This document shows positions 9,244 to 20,235 of a DNA stretch of 64,000 nt, in pieces. Made by a program: the position numbers and the translations under genes. Origin of the DNA: Pseudomonas aegrilactucae (GTDB taxonomy: Bacteria > Pseudomonadota > Gammaproteobacteria > Pseudomonadales > Pseudomonadaceae). The stretch covers positions 1 through 64,000 of the forward strand of contig NZ_JAHTBI010000032.1 in assembly GCF_019168305.1 (NCBI RefSeq), in the 5' to 3' direction. Numbering within the stretch: the stretch's first letter is position 1; the number at the start of each line of letters is the position of its first letter. A model generated the notes under the pieces. It saw only the letters and a program-made list of their open reading frames with translations, made no database searches and had not been told where the DNA came from.

Positions 9244-10308
9244 TCAACGCGGCTTCATATCCAGGCGACGCAGGTGGCATGTCACCTCTTCACGATCGTG
9301 ATACAGCTGCTTGCAGCCGATCGACACCTTGATCTTGCGCGCCTTGAAGCCCTCTTCGATGCGCTCGAGCAAACGCCGCACTTCGGCATAGCGCTGCTTC
9401 ATCGGCAGCTTGAGGTTGACCACCGCCTCGCGGCACAGCCCCTCGCCCAGCCAGGTCTCGAGCAGCGCCGCGCTGCGCGCCGGCTTCTCGACGATGTCGC
9501 ACACCATCCAGTCAACGGTCTGCCTGGGCTTGAAGGTAAAGCCGTCCGCCATCAGGTGCTGCACCAACCCGGTGTCCATCAGGCTCTCGGCCATCGGCCC
9601 GTTGTCGATGGCGGTCACCAGCATGCCGCGCTTGACCAGTTGGTAGGTCCAGCCACCCGGCGCCGCCCCCAGGTCGACCCCGGTCATGTCGCCGGACAGG
9701 CGCTGTTCCCACTGGTCGCGCGGGATGAAATGGTGCCAGGCCTCCTCGAGCTTGAGCGTCGAACGGCTCGGCGCCTCGCGCGGAAACTTCAGGCGCGGGA
9801 TGCCCATCGGCCACATCGCCGAGTTGTCCGCCGCCGCCAGGCCGACGAACACGCGCCTGCCACTGACGAAGGTCAGCAGCAGGCGTGGCTTGCTGTCGTC
9901 CTCGACCAGCCGACCCGCCTTGGTCAACGCCTTGCACAGTGGCGCCTCGAACTTGCGGCAGAAGGTCGACAGTTCCTTGCCGTCGTTGGTGTCCATCACC
10001 TCCAGCCACACGCTGCCGCACACCGGGTAGCTGGCCAGGTGTTCGAGCAGCACGCTGACGCGGTCGGTCTCGGGCAACTCGACAAAGCTGCCACGGGCCC
10101 ACTGGCGCGGGAAGATCAACTGCTTGAAACGCAGTTCGCGCATCAGCCGCTCGGCACCCTCGGCATCGTTGCACACAAATTCGGCGCAGGCGCTCTGCGG
10201 CTTGCCCTTGGCATAACCGGCAACCCCCAGGCGTGCAGCATGCTCGGCGATCTCGGCACACACTTCACCCTCGAAACCGGGCCGGCAATGCATAAACAGG
10301 GTATTCAT
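9244..10308 (-). CDS. rlmM: 23S rRNA C2498 2'-O-ribose methyltransferase
   Basis: RlmM methylates the ribose of C2498 in 23S rRNA using SAM. The 354-aa product has an N-terminal THUMP-like domain and a C-terminal Rossmann methyltransferase domain. The SAM-binding segment reads GVDLGAAPGGWTYQL, and DWMVCDIVEKP carries a catalytic-type Asp. The length is typical. I chose the ATG at 10308, with GGAG six bases upstream; a TTG at 10311 is in frame. It lies upstream of tusA and divergent from acnA. Confidence 0.93.
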   Translation of the reverse strand: MNTLFMHCRPGFEGEVCAEIAEHAARLGVAGYAKGKPQSACAEFVCNDAEGAERLMRELRFKQLIFPRQWARGSFVELPETDRVSVLLEHLASYPVCGSVWLEVMDTNDGKELSTFCRKFEAPLCKALTKAGRLVEDDSKPRLLLTFVSGRRVFVGLAAADNSAMWPMGIPRLKFPREAPSRSTLKLEEAWHHFIPRDQWEQRLSGDMTGVDLGAAPGGWTYQLVKRGMLVTAIDNGPMAESLMDTGLVQHLMADGFTFKPRQTVDWMVCDIVEKPARSAALLETWLGEGLCREAVVNLKLPMKQRYAEVRRLLERIEEGFKARKIKVSIGCKQLYHDREEVTCHLRRLDMKPR

Positions 10309-10559
10309 CAATTACTCCAGAACGGCTGGCAGGTACACCAAGCCTGACCGGGCGCAACACAGGCACCCGACAAATCGGCGAATGATAAAGCAGTTTAGGA
10401 ACTGGCGACACGCCCCGCCGGTCCAGTACTTGGTCAGGCCCGCCAAACAGGGCTAACCTGACCGTTCAGCCAGGTCCGTGCCGTGCGGACCGTCACAGAG
10501 GCGGTGAACTGGCGACTGCAAGGATGATTGCCAGGCACCGACGCAGAAGGAGTTGGCAG

Positions 10560-13301
<2,742 letters not shown>

Positions 13302-13368
13302 CACGTGCCCTGGCGCAGGGTTGGCCAGTCGCGCTGCCGACCCTGCGCTGTACCTTTAAGGATTGACC

Positions 13369-14163
13369 ATGCTTGCGCCCCAATGGATCGGGCTGTTTCT
13401 GTTCACCTGCGGTTATGCCCTGGCCTTGGCCTACGGCAGCCTCGGCCCTGCGGCGGCCTGCAGCTTCATCGCGCTGTTCGGTGCCGGCTGGCTGGTGCGG
13501 CGCCCCTGCCGACGCTGGCTCACAGGACTGGGCCACGGCCTGTTCGTCGCCGTGGCGACCGGTCTGGCGGTGCATGCCCTGCCCGGTTTTCACAACGCCC
13601 TGGTGATCGACGCACAGCGCCTGACGGCGGATGCCACACCCTTCTCGATGTACCTCAACCTCGACAAGCCACTGATCGCGCTATGGCTGTTGCTGGCGTG
13701 CCCGTGGATCGTGCGGGCACGCGGCCTGCGCCATGGCTGGGCCAGCGTGGCGCTGGCCCTGCCGCTGACGGCGACGGTTTGCCTGGGCGGTGCCTGGCTG
13801 CTGGGCATGCTGGCCTGGGCGCCGAAATGGCCGGCCACCGCGTGGCTGTGGGCGCTCAACAACCTGCTGCTGGTGAGCCTGGCCGAAGAGGCACTGTTTC
13901 GCGGTTACCTGCAGGGCGGCCTGCAACGCTGGTTCGCACGCATCCCCCGGGGCGATAGCCTGGCGTTGGTGCTGGCCGCCGGGCTGTTCGGCCTGGCGCA
14001 CCTGGGGGCGGGCTGGCACTGGATGCTGCTGGGGAGCCTGGCCGGTATCGGCTACGGCCTGGCCTACCGATATGGCGGCCTGCTGGCAGCGGTGGTCACG
14101 CATTTCGGCGTCAACCTGATCCATTTTTCAGGCTTTACCTACCCTCAGCTGGCGATACCGTGA
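13369..14163 (+). CDS. CPBP-family intramembrane metalloprotease
   Basis: This 264-aa membrane protein of the CPBP (CAAX protease/bacteriocin-processing, ABI) family has about seven hydrophobic helices. The family signature is intact: motif 1 EEALFRG with paired Glu and Arg, motif 2 FGLAHLGAG with a His, and a late HFGVNLIHF motif with a further metal or active-site His. The substrate is unknown; bacterial members include bacteriocin-immunity proteins and membrane-protein processors. The ATG at 13369 has AAGGA six bases upstream. It follows acnA by 67 bp without a terminator and may be co-transcribed. Confidence 0.85.
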   Translation: MLAPQWIGLFLFTCGYALALAYGSLGPAAACSFIALFGAGWLVRRPCRRWLTGLGHGLFVAVATGLAVHALPGFHNALVIDAQRLTADATPFSMYLNLDKPLIALWLLLACPWIVRARGLRHGWASVALALPLTATVCLGGAWLLGMLAWAPKWPATAWLWALNNLLLVSLAEEALFRGYLQGGLQRWFARIPRGDSLALVLAAGLFGLAHLGAGWHWMLLGSLAGIGYGLAYRYGGLLAAVVTHFGVNLIHFSGFTYPQLAIP

Positions 14164-14208
14164 ACCACTGGTCATTAGCTGACTAATGTGACAAACCTAT
14201 GAAAGAAT

Positions 14209-14216
14209 GCCGATAA
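14209..14216 (+). promoter_or_regulatory. Candidate FliA (sigma-28) -10 element of aer
   Basis: GCCGATAA is an exact match to the flagellar sigma-28 -10 consensus, 138 bp before an aerotaxis-receptor start codon. The expected TAAA at -35 with 15-bp spacing is poor here (GACA); CAAA occurs at 13-bp spacing. Confidence 0.4.
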
Positions 14217-14354
14217 TTTTCAGAACTTTGCACACTTCAACTACACCACGACCAGAAAGCGCACCTTGAGCCGGATCAATATTCCTTAAATATCCATTCA
14301 ATAAAAACGCCTATCTGCCGATACCTCACGAAAGCCTCCCGGATAGAACAGCTT

Positions 14355-15920
14355 ATGCGTAACAATCAGCCGATTACCCAGCGCGAACGTACTTTCCCTG
14401 CACAACAACGCCTGATTTCGACCACCGATGCCAAGGGTGTGATCACCTATTGCAACGATGCCTTCGTCGAGATCAGCGGCTTTTCGCGGGAGGAGCTCAT
14501 TCGTGCGCCACACAACCTGGTTCGGCACCCGGATGTGCCGCCGGCCGTGTTTGCGCATATGTGGAGCACCCTCAAGCAAGGCTTGCCGTGGATGGGCATT
14601 GTCAAGAACCGCTGCAAGTCGGGTGATCACTACTGGGTGAACGCCTACGTGACGCCGGTGTTCGAAAACAACCAGGTGGTCGGCTATGAGTCGGTGCGGG
14701 TCAAGCCCAGCGCCGAGCAGGTCCGCCGCGCCGAAGAGCTGTACCAGCGCATCAACCAGGGCAAGCCGGCCATCCCGCGCCGCGACCGCTGGTTGCCGGT
14801 ACTGCAGGACTGGCTGCCGTTCATCCTGGTCAGCCAGGTCGGCTTCCTGATCGGCAGCTGGCTGGGCCACTCGTGGGGCTTCGCCGTGGCCGCCGGCCTG
14901 TCGGTACCGCTGGGCCTGCTGGGCCTGAGCTGGCAGCAGCGCGGCCTCAAGCGCTTGCTGCGCCTGGCTGAACAGACCACCTCCGACCCGCTGATCGCAC
15001 AGATGTACACCGACAGCCGCGGTGTACAGGCGCGCCTGGAGATGGCCATGCTCAGCCAGGATGCCCGCCTCAAGACCTGCCTGACCCGTCTGCAGGACAC
15101 CGCCGAGCACCTCAACGAGCAAGCACGTCAATCCGACGTACTGGCCCACAACAGCTCCTCGGGCCTGGAACGTCAGCGCGTCGAAACCGAACAGGTCGCC
15201 GCCGCTGTCAACCAGATGGCCGCCACTACCCAGGAAGTGGCCAACCACGTGCAGCGCACCGCCGATGCCACCCAGGAAGCCAACCGCCTGACCGGCCGCG
15301 GTCGTGACATTGCCGGCGAAACCCGCGACGCGATCCAGCGCCTGTCCACCGCCGTTGGCGAGACCGGCCTGACCGTGACCCAACTGGCCCGCGACAGCGA
15401 CGAGATCGGTGGCGTGGTCGATGTGATCAAGGGTATTGCCGACCAGACCAACCTGCTGGCGCTCAACGCTGCCATCGAGGCGGCACGCGCCGGCGAGATG
15501 GGCCGCGGCTTTGCGGTAGTGGCCGACGAAGTGCGCCAGCTGGCGCAGCGCACCAGCGAATCGACCGGGCAGATCCACGGCCTGATCGCCAAGCTGCAGC
15601 AGACTGCCAGCAACGCCGTGCAAACCATGGAAGCCGGCCATCGCCAGGCCGAGGAAGGTGTGGCGCGGGTAATGGAAGCGGACCAGGCACTGGTGGGCAT
15701 CAGCGAAGCGGTGGCCAACATCACCGACATGACCACCCAGATTGCCGCCGCCACCGAAGAGCAGACCGCCGTGGCCGATGAAATCAGCCGCAACATCAGC
15801 ACCATTGCCGAACTGGCCGACCAGACCTCGGAGCAGGCTCAGCATTCCGCGCTGCTCAGCGAACAGCTGACCTTGACCGCCACCACCCAGTACTCGCTGG
15901 TGGAACGCTTCAACCGCTAA
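14355..15920 (+). CDS. aer: Aerotaxis receptor, Aer type (PAS-MCP)
   Basis: The 521-aa receptor senses redox state through an N-terminal PAS domain, where Aer proteins hold FAD, and signals to CheA. Residues 20-115 form the PAS fold ([20 protein letters not shown], then [10 protein letters not shown] and a [10 protein letters not shown] strand). A short paired hydrophobic segment near residues 153-195 anchors it without a periplasmic domain, as in Aer. The signalling tip [19 protein letters not shown] follows, around residue 370. It lies 191 bp after the CPBP gene. A sigma-28-like -10 precedes it, and a strong hairpin follows at 15928. Confidence 0.92.
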   Translation: MRNNQPITQRERTFPAQQRLISTTDAKGVITYCNDAFVEISGFSREELIRAPHNLVRHPDVPPAVFAHMWSTLKQGLPWMGIVKNRCKSGDHYWVNAYVTPVFENNQVVGYESVRVKPSAEQVRRAEELYQRINQGKPAIPRRDRWLPVLQDWLPFILVSQVGFLIGSWLGHSWGFAVAAGLSVPLGLLGLSWQQRGLKRLLRLAEQTTSDPLIAQMYTDSRGVQARLEMAMLSQDARLKTCLTRLQDTAEHLNEQARQSDVLAHNSSSGLERQRVETEQVAAAVNQMAATTQEVANHVQRTADATQEANRLTGRGRDIAGETRDAIQRLSTAVGETGLTVTQLARDSDEIGGVVDVIKGIADQTNLLALNAAIEAARAGEMGRGFAVVADEVRQLAQRTSESTGQIHGLIAKLQQTASNAVQTMEAGHRQAEEGVARVMEADQALVGISEAVANITDMTTQIAAATEEQTAVADEISRNISTIAELADQTSEQAQHSALLSEQLTLTATTQYSLVERFNR

Positions 15921-15927
15921 ACCCTGT

Positions 15928-15954
15928 GGCGCACAACCCTGCCGGTTGTGCGCC
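15928..15954. terminator. Strong hairpin between aer and rluA-like gene
   Basis: GGCGCACAACC and GGTTGTGCGCC form a perfect 11-bp stem with a 5-nt loop, placed between convergent genes (stops at 15920 and 15964). It has no T-run, but position and strength suggest a bidirectional transcript end. Confidence 0.6.
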
Positions 15955-15963
15955 GACAGCGGC

Positions 15964-16848
15964 CTACCAGTCGAGCGTCAGCCGGCTTTCGAAGTAACGC
16001 TCCTCGCCCATCAGCGGATCCTTGAAGCGCAGGTTGTGGGCCAGCAACTTGAGCGGCTTTGCGTAGTCGTCCGCGCCCTGCAGTACCTCAGGGTAGAACG
16101 GATCGTTGCAGATGCTCGCGCCCAGTGCGGTCATGTGCACGCGCAACTGATGAGTCTTGCCGGTCACCGGCGACAGGCCATAGCGCCACCACTCGCCGTT
16201 CTTCTCCAGCACCTGGGCAATCGTCTCGCTGTTGCTGGCACCCTCCACTTCCTGCATGCGAAAGAACGGCTCGCCATTGACCAGCCGGCTTTTGTGCACC
16301 AGGGGGAACGCCCGCTCAGGCAAGGCACGGGCGATGGCCTGGTAGTGCTTGTCGATCTGGCGGGTGGGGAACAGTTGCTGGTAGGCCGAACGGCTCTGCG
16401 GGTTGGCGGAAAACAGCACCAGCCCGGCAGTATGCCGATCGATACGGTGCAACGGCACCAGGTGCGGGTTGTCGAGGCGTCGGATCAGGCGACGCAGCAG
16501 GGTGTGCTCGACGTACTCACCCGTTGGCGTCACCGGCAGGAAGTGCGGTTTGTCGGCCACCACCAGGTGTTCATCGATGTGCAGGATGTGCTCCTGCACC
16601 GGGATCGGCTTCTCGTTGGGCACTTCGCGAAAATAGTGGATGCGCAAGCCGGGCTTGTAGGCCAACCCCAGCATGATCGGCGCCCCCTGTGCGTCCAGCA
16701 CCCGCCCCCGCGCAATACGGTCGAGCCACTGTTCGCGACTGATGGCCTTGAAGTGATCGCACAGGCAATCGAGCACGGTGGCCCAGTTACCTGGTGGCAG
16801 GCACACGGTACTGGCCTGATGCTGGGCCGGATCGAAGGGGACACTCAT
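15964..16848 (-). CDS. RluA-family pseudouridine synthase
   Basis: This roughly 294-aa RNA pseudouridine synthase isomerises uridine in rRNA or tRNA. The catalytic motif HRIDRHTAGLVLFS holds the essential Asp, followed by the family's GKTHQLRVHMTALG segment. An N-terminal S4-like region precedes it. The exact target cannot be told from sequence; RluA/RluC/RluD families differ in specificity, and this resembles the stand-alone Pseudomonas RluA-like group. The open frame allows an ATG at 16878; I prefer 16848 (MSVPFDP) because the extra ten residues look non-native and GCGAG lies at reasonable spacing. Confidence 0.88.
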   Translation of the reverse strand: MSVPFDPAQHQASTVCLPPGNWATVLDCLCDHFKAISREQWLDRIARGRVLDAQGAPIMLGLAYKPGLRIHYFREVPNEKPIPVQEHILHIDEHLVVADKPHFLPVTPTGEYVEHTLLRRLIRRLDNPHLVPLHRIDRHTAGLVLFSANPQSRSAYQQLFPTRQIDKHYQAIARALPERAFPLVHKSRLVNGEPFFRMQEVEGASNSETIAQVLEKNGEWWRYGLSPVTGKTHQLRVHMTALGASICNDPFYPEVLQGADDYAKPLKLLAHNLRFKDPLMGEERYFESRLTLDW

Positions 16849-16898
16849 GAACACGCTCGCCTGGGGTTGGGCGGCCATTATCCTGCATGGCCGCCCGC

Positions 16899-17210
16899 TC
16901 AGCCAGCCTGGCTTGCCGCCGCCTCGGTGAACTCCTTGAGCCAGCGCAGCACCTCCACCGCCTCCCAGCGGCCTGGGTCGTAGAGCGCATACAGCAAGCC
17001 CTGATACCCCACCACATCCAGCGGACGGTGATAGCCGGCACGCTGAAAGAGCGCTTCGATCTCGGCAAAGCAGGTGTTGAAATGCACCTTGCTGAAGGGC
17101 GTTTTTCCCTCGGTCACCAGGCCGTCCAGGCGCAGTTCGAGGACAGCTTCGCGCACCTGCTCGACGGACATGCGGTTGACGCTGTATTTCAATTGTTCGA
17201 CGTTGACCAT
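16899..17210 (-). CDS. Unknown 103-aa protein behind a LexA box
   Basis: The product is soluble, mixed charged/hydrophobic and largely helical, with no signal peptide. Recognisable stretches are MSVEQVREAVLELRLDGLV, HFNTCFAEIEALFQRAGY and a C-terminal YDPGRWEAVEVLRWLKEF. I do not recognise a functional domain; it resembles small SOS-controlled Pseudomonas proteins of unknown role. The start is ATG at 17210, after GAGGGA; the open frame begins seven codons earlier. A perfect LexA operator lies 37 bp upstream of the start codon. No other DNA-repair gene is adjacent, so the SOS link rests on the operator alone. Confidence 0.75.
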   Translation of the reverse strand: MVNVEQLKYSVNRMSVEQVREAVLELRLDGLVTEGKTPFSKVHFNTCFAEIEALFQRAGYHRPLDVVGYQGLLYALYDPGRWEAVEVLRWLKEFTEAAASQAG

Positions 17211-17246
17211 CGTCCGGTCCCTCTGGCGCAAGCGCTCACTCGATAA

Positions 17247-17262
17247 CTGTATTTACATACAG
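17247..17262 (-). promoter_or_regulatory. LexA (SOS) operator
   Basis: CTGTATTTACATACAG matches the gammaproteobacterial LexA consensus CTG-N10-CAG perfectly, with TAT/ATA inner half-sites. On the minus strand it overlaps a -10-like TACAGT, 17 bp from a weak -35 TTCATT, so LexA binding would block transcription of the 103-aa gene. Confidence 0.8.
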
Positions 17263-17280
17263 TGTATGAATGAACAGTAG

Positions 17281-17712
17281 TCACTGCAAGCCCGGCAGAT
17301 AACCGGTGCCTTCGCGCACCGTCAGCACCTGCTGGCGCCCCGCCCCTTCGGCAAGCGCCAGGTGGACCCAGCGGTCGAACTCGAGGATCAGTTGATCGAA
17401 GGCCAGGCCGCTGTCGATCACCTGTTGTGCCAGCGCGCGGGCGGGCATGTCCGAGACCATGATGTCGGCGGCCAGGCCCAGGGTGTGCGCACTGCCGGGT
17501 GCCCCGCCGACCCGGCGGTTGACTTCGGCGCTGCGGTAGGCGCTGCTGACTCGGATTGGGCGCCCGACCTTGTGACGCAGTTGCTCCAGGCACTGGCTCA
17601 AGCGGCACAGATTGGCCAGGGCATCGGGCGCTGGGGTGTTGTCGAGGCCCTCACGCAGGGCCGTGTCGGAAGCCGTCAGTTCTTCTAGTGTGAAATGCGG
17701 ACTCAGGTTCAT
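17281..17712 (-). CDS. Peptidase M15-family protein (phage-type D,D- or L,D-peptidase fold)
   Basis: The 143-aa product is a small zinc peptidase of the M15A/DacA-like group that includes phage and bacterial peptidoglycan hydrolases. It starts with the LSPHFTLEELTASDTA segment typical of these proteins. Candidate zinc ligands are the His and Asp in SAHTLGLAADIMV and the His in RWVHLAL. The substrate-side RVSSAYRS motif is intact. It has no signal peptide, as in phage endolysin-like members. No holin or other phage gene is nearby, so it is an orphan. Start ATG 17712 has AAGGAG at 7 bp. Confidence 0.83.
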   Translation of the reverse strand: MNLSPHFTLEELTASDTALREGLDNTPAPDALANLCRLSQCLEQLRHKVGRPIRVSSAYRSAEVNRRVGGAPGSAHTLGLAADIMVSDMPARALAQQVIDSGLAFDQLILEFDRWVHLALAEGAGRQQVLTVREGTGYLPGLQ

Positions 17713-17832
17713 GTTCGCCACTCCTTGGCGGTTGAGAATTCGTCGCAGCCATAGGCTGCGAGGACGATTCTCCAACGCCAACCGCGCCACTGCACCTGTA
17801 TTTGTGCATGCGCATGTAAACGTCCCGAGGGC

Positions 17833-18069
17833 TCAGCGCAGGAAAGCCACCACCTGGTCCGCGTCGAACGGCCAGCTCAGCTCCGCGCCGGTATCGCAGC
17901 GACGCAGCACGGGAATCAGCAAGCCATAACGGTCGACATTCTCCTCGCGGTCGGCAATATCGACCAGCTCGACCAGCAGCCCGTGCTCAACGAACGGCAT
18001 GAGGATAGCCTCGGCCACTTCACACAGGTGACAGCCCAGGGTACCGAACAGTTGTGTTTCAGGAGGCAT
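17833..18069 (-). CDS. Glutaredoxin-like protein (DUF836)
   Basis: The 78-aa product resembles the glutaredoxin-like DUF836 family: beta strand TQLFGTLGC, a CxxC motif (GCHLCEVAE), and the cis-Pro region LLIPVL. A role in thiol-disulphide exchange is inferred from the fold; no substrate is known. The ATG at 18069 is the best start by family length, although no good ribosome-binding site is visible; an ATG at 18105 is the alternative. It is divergent from the cation antiporter gene. Confidence 0.8.
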   Translation of the reverse strand: MPPETQLFGTLGCHLCEVAEAILMPFVEHGLLVELVDIADREENVDRYGLLIPVLRRCDTGAELSWPFDADQVVAFLR

Positions 18070-18270
18070 GGGACAGTACCGCAAAGGCTGGAAACGGATC
18101 ACCATTCTAGGTCTGGATACGGGCCCAGTCGAGGTATCCACGACAATGGCCGGCAGCCTGACACAGATCAATCGAGCACCACCGAACACACTGTAGCCTG
18201 AGCGTTTTTTTTGCCCACTGCCCGCTACCAACTGCACGAAAGACCCGCCTTGCCCCATGGAGCGTATCGA

Positions 18271-20229
18271 GTGTTTGCCAACCTGCTGATCATCCTGGCC
18301 TCGTCACTGGTCGTCATTGCCCTGTTCAGGCGCCTGCAACTGCCCCCGGTACTGGGCTACCTGTGCGTCGGCCTGTTCGTGGGCCCCACGGCGCTGGACT
18401 GGGTGAACGAAAGCGAGGAGCTGCCCGACCTTGCGGAAATGGGCGTGGTGTTCCTGCTGTTTTCCCTGGGCCTGGAATTCTCCCTGAGCAAGATGCTCGC
18501 CCTGCGCCGTGTGGTGTTCGGCCTGGGCAGCCTGCAGGTGATCTGTTCGAGCGTCCTGCTGGCCGGCCTGCTTTCACTGCTCGGCATGTCCACCGGCGCA
18601 GCGCTGCTGCTGGGGGCGGGGCTGGCCTTGTCATCGACCGCCATCGTCAGCAAGGAGCTGAGCAGCCTGGGCGAAATCTTCAGCAGCCATGGCCAGAACG
18701 CCATCGGCGTGCTGCTGTTCCAGGACGTGGTCGCGGTGTTGCTGCTGACCCTGGTGCCGGTGTTCGCCGGCCAGAGCGGCCAGGCCTGGTACTGGGCACT
18801 GCCGCTGACCCTGGGCAAGACCGTGATCCTGTTCGTCGGCCTGCTGCTGGCCAGCCGATGGCTGCTGCCGCGCCTGTTCCATGAGGTGGCCCGCTCGCAC
18901 TCGGCCGAGCTGTTCGTGCTGCTGGCGCTGGTGATCGTGCTGCTCACCGCCTGGCTCACCCACCTGCTGGGCCTGTCACCGGCGCTGGGGGCGTTCCTGG
19001 CGGGCATGCTGCTGGGCGAAAGCAACTATCGCCACCAGATCGAAGCCGACATCCGGCCCTTTCGCGACATCCTGCTGGGGCTGTTCTTCGTCAGTATCGG
19101 CATGCTGATCGACCTGCAGCTGTTTGCCAGCCATGGCCTGGCCATCCTCGGCCTGACCCTGGCCTTGCTGGCGGTCAAGGGCACGGTGGTGGCCGTGCTG
19201 GTCAAGCTGCGCGGCAGCGACAGCGAAACCGCCTGGCGCAGTGGCCTGGCCCTGGCCCAGGGCGGCGAATTCTGCTTTGCACTGATGGCCCAGATGCAGC
19301 AGACCCACCTGCTGCCCGACGCCCTCGGGCACCTGCTGCTGGCCGCCACCTTCTGCTCGATGCTGGTCACCCCGCTGATGCTGCGTGGCGCCCCCGCCCT
19401 CGCCGCCCGCCTGCACCGCAAGCCCAACCAGGAGGTGCAGCTCGAAGAGATCCAGGCGCAGAGCGCCGCACTCAGCGGCCACGTGCTGATCTGCGGCTAC
19501 GGCCGTGTGGGGCAGTCCATCGGGCGCTTCCTGCGTCGCGAGCAGCACGCCTTCATCGCCCTGGACGATGACCCGGTGCGGGTTCAGGAAGCCGCTGCCG
19601 GCGAACACTGCGTGCACTATGGCGATTCGCGGCGCGGCGAACTGCTGGCGGCCATCGGCCTGGAACGTGCACGCCTGCTGGTGATCGCAGTGGACAAGAC
19701 CGACATCGCCATCAGCGTGCTCAAGGCCGCGCGCCACCTCAACACCCAGGTGCCGATCCTGGTGCGCACCCGCGACGACAGCCTGCGCGACGAACTGCGC
19801 GCGGCCGGCGCAACGGCAGTGGTACCGGAACTGCTGGAGTCGAGCCTGATGCTCGCCTCCCACGCGCTGGTGATGCTGGGCGTGCCGCAGGAACGTGTGC
19901 AACAGCGTATCGACGAAGTGCGCCACAGCCGTTACCGGCTGCTGCACGGTTTCTACCAGGGTGCACAGACCAGCCCGGTGGACAGCGAGGGCCTGCCCAA
20001 GGTGATGCTGCACGCGGTCAACCTTGGCGCCGAAGCGTATGCCTGCGGGCGCCCACTGACAGAACTGGCGCTGGACCTGCTGGGCGTCGAGGTGCAGGCC
20101 GTGCAGCGCGACGGCGAGGACCTGGCGCTGGCCACCGACACCTGCCTGCACGCCGGCGATGCAGTGCTGCTCAGTGGCCCCACCGCAGCCATCGAAGCCT
20201 GCCAGGCACGCCTGCTGCACGGGCGCTGA
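18271..20229 (+). CDS. CPA2-family monovalent cation/proton antiporter (Kef type)
   Basis: This roughly 652-aa inner-membrane protein exchanges K+ or Na+ for protons. Residues 1-380 form about twelve membrane helices of the Na+/H+ exchanger fold. A cytoplasmic TrkA-N/RCK domain follows, with NAD-binding motif HVLICGYGRVGQSIGRF, then a TrkA-C-like tail (LDLLGVEVQAVQRDGEDL). This is the KefB/KefC/YbaL arrangement; the glutathione-gated partner KefF/KefG is absent nearby, so gating is uncertain. I chose the GTG at 18271 because GGAG lies eight bases before it and translation then begins at the first helix. It ends 6 bp from the convergent amt gene. Confidence 0.88.
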   Translation: MFANLLIILASSLVVIALFRRLQLPPVLGYLCVGLFVGPTALDWVNESEELPDLAEMGVVFLLFSLGLEFSLSKMLALRRVVFGLGSLQVICSSVLLAGLLSLLGMSTGAALLLGAGLALSSTAIVSKELSSLGEIFSSHGQNAIGVLLFQDVVAVLLLTLVPVFAGQSGQAWYWALPLTLGKTVILFVGLLLASRWLLPRLFHEVARSHSAELFVLLALVIVLLTAWLTHLLGLSPALGAFLAGMLLGESNYRHQIEADIRPFRDILLGLFFVSIGMLIDLQLFASHGLAILGLTLALLAVKGTVVAVLVKLRGSDSETAWRSGLALAQGGEFCFALMAQMQQTHLLPDALGHLLLAATFCSMLVTPLMLRGAPALAARLHRKPNQEVQLEEIQAQSAALSGHVLICGYGRVGQSIGRFLRREQHAFIALDDDPVRVQEAAAGEHCVHYGDSRRGELLAAIGLERARLLVIAVDKTDIAISVLKAARHLNTQVPILVRTRDDSLRDELRAAGATAVVPELLESSLMLASHALVMLGVPQERVQQRIDEVRHSRYRLLHGFYQGAQTSPVDSEGLPKVMLHAVNLGAEAYACGRPLTELALDLLGVEVQAVQRDGEDLALATDTCLHAGDAVLLSGPTAAIEACQARLLHGR

Positions 20230-20235
20230 GGCCAC

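Noticed and set aside
17796-17811. Second LexA-like site CTGTATTTGTGCATGC upstream of the M15 peptidase
   Set aside because: Only the left half matches; the right half lacks ATACAG, so it does not meet the CTG-N10-CAG rule.
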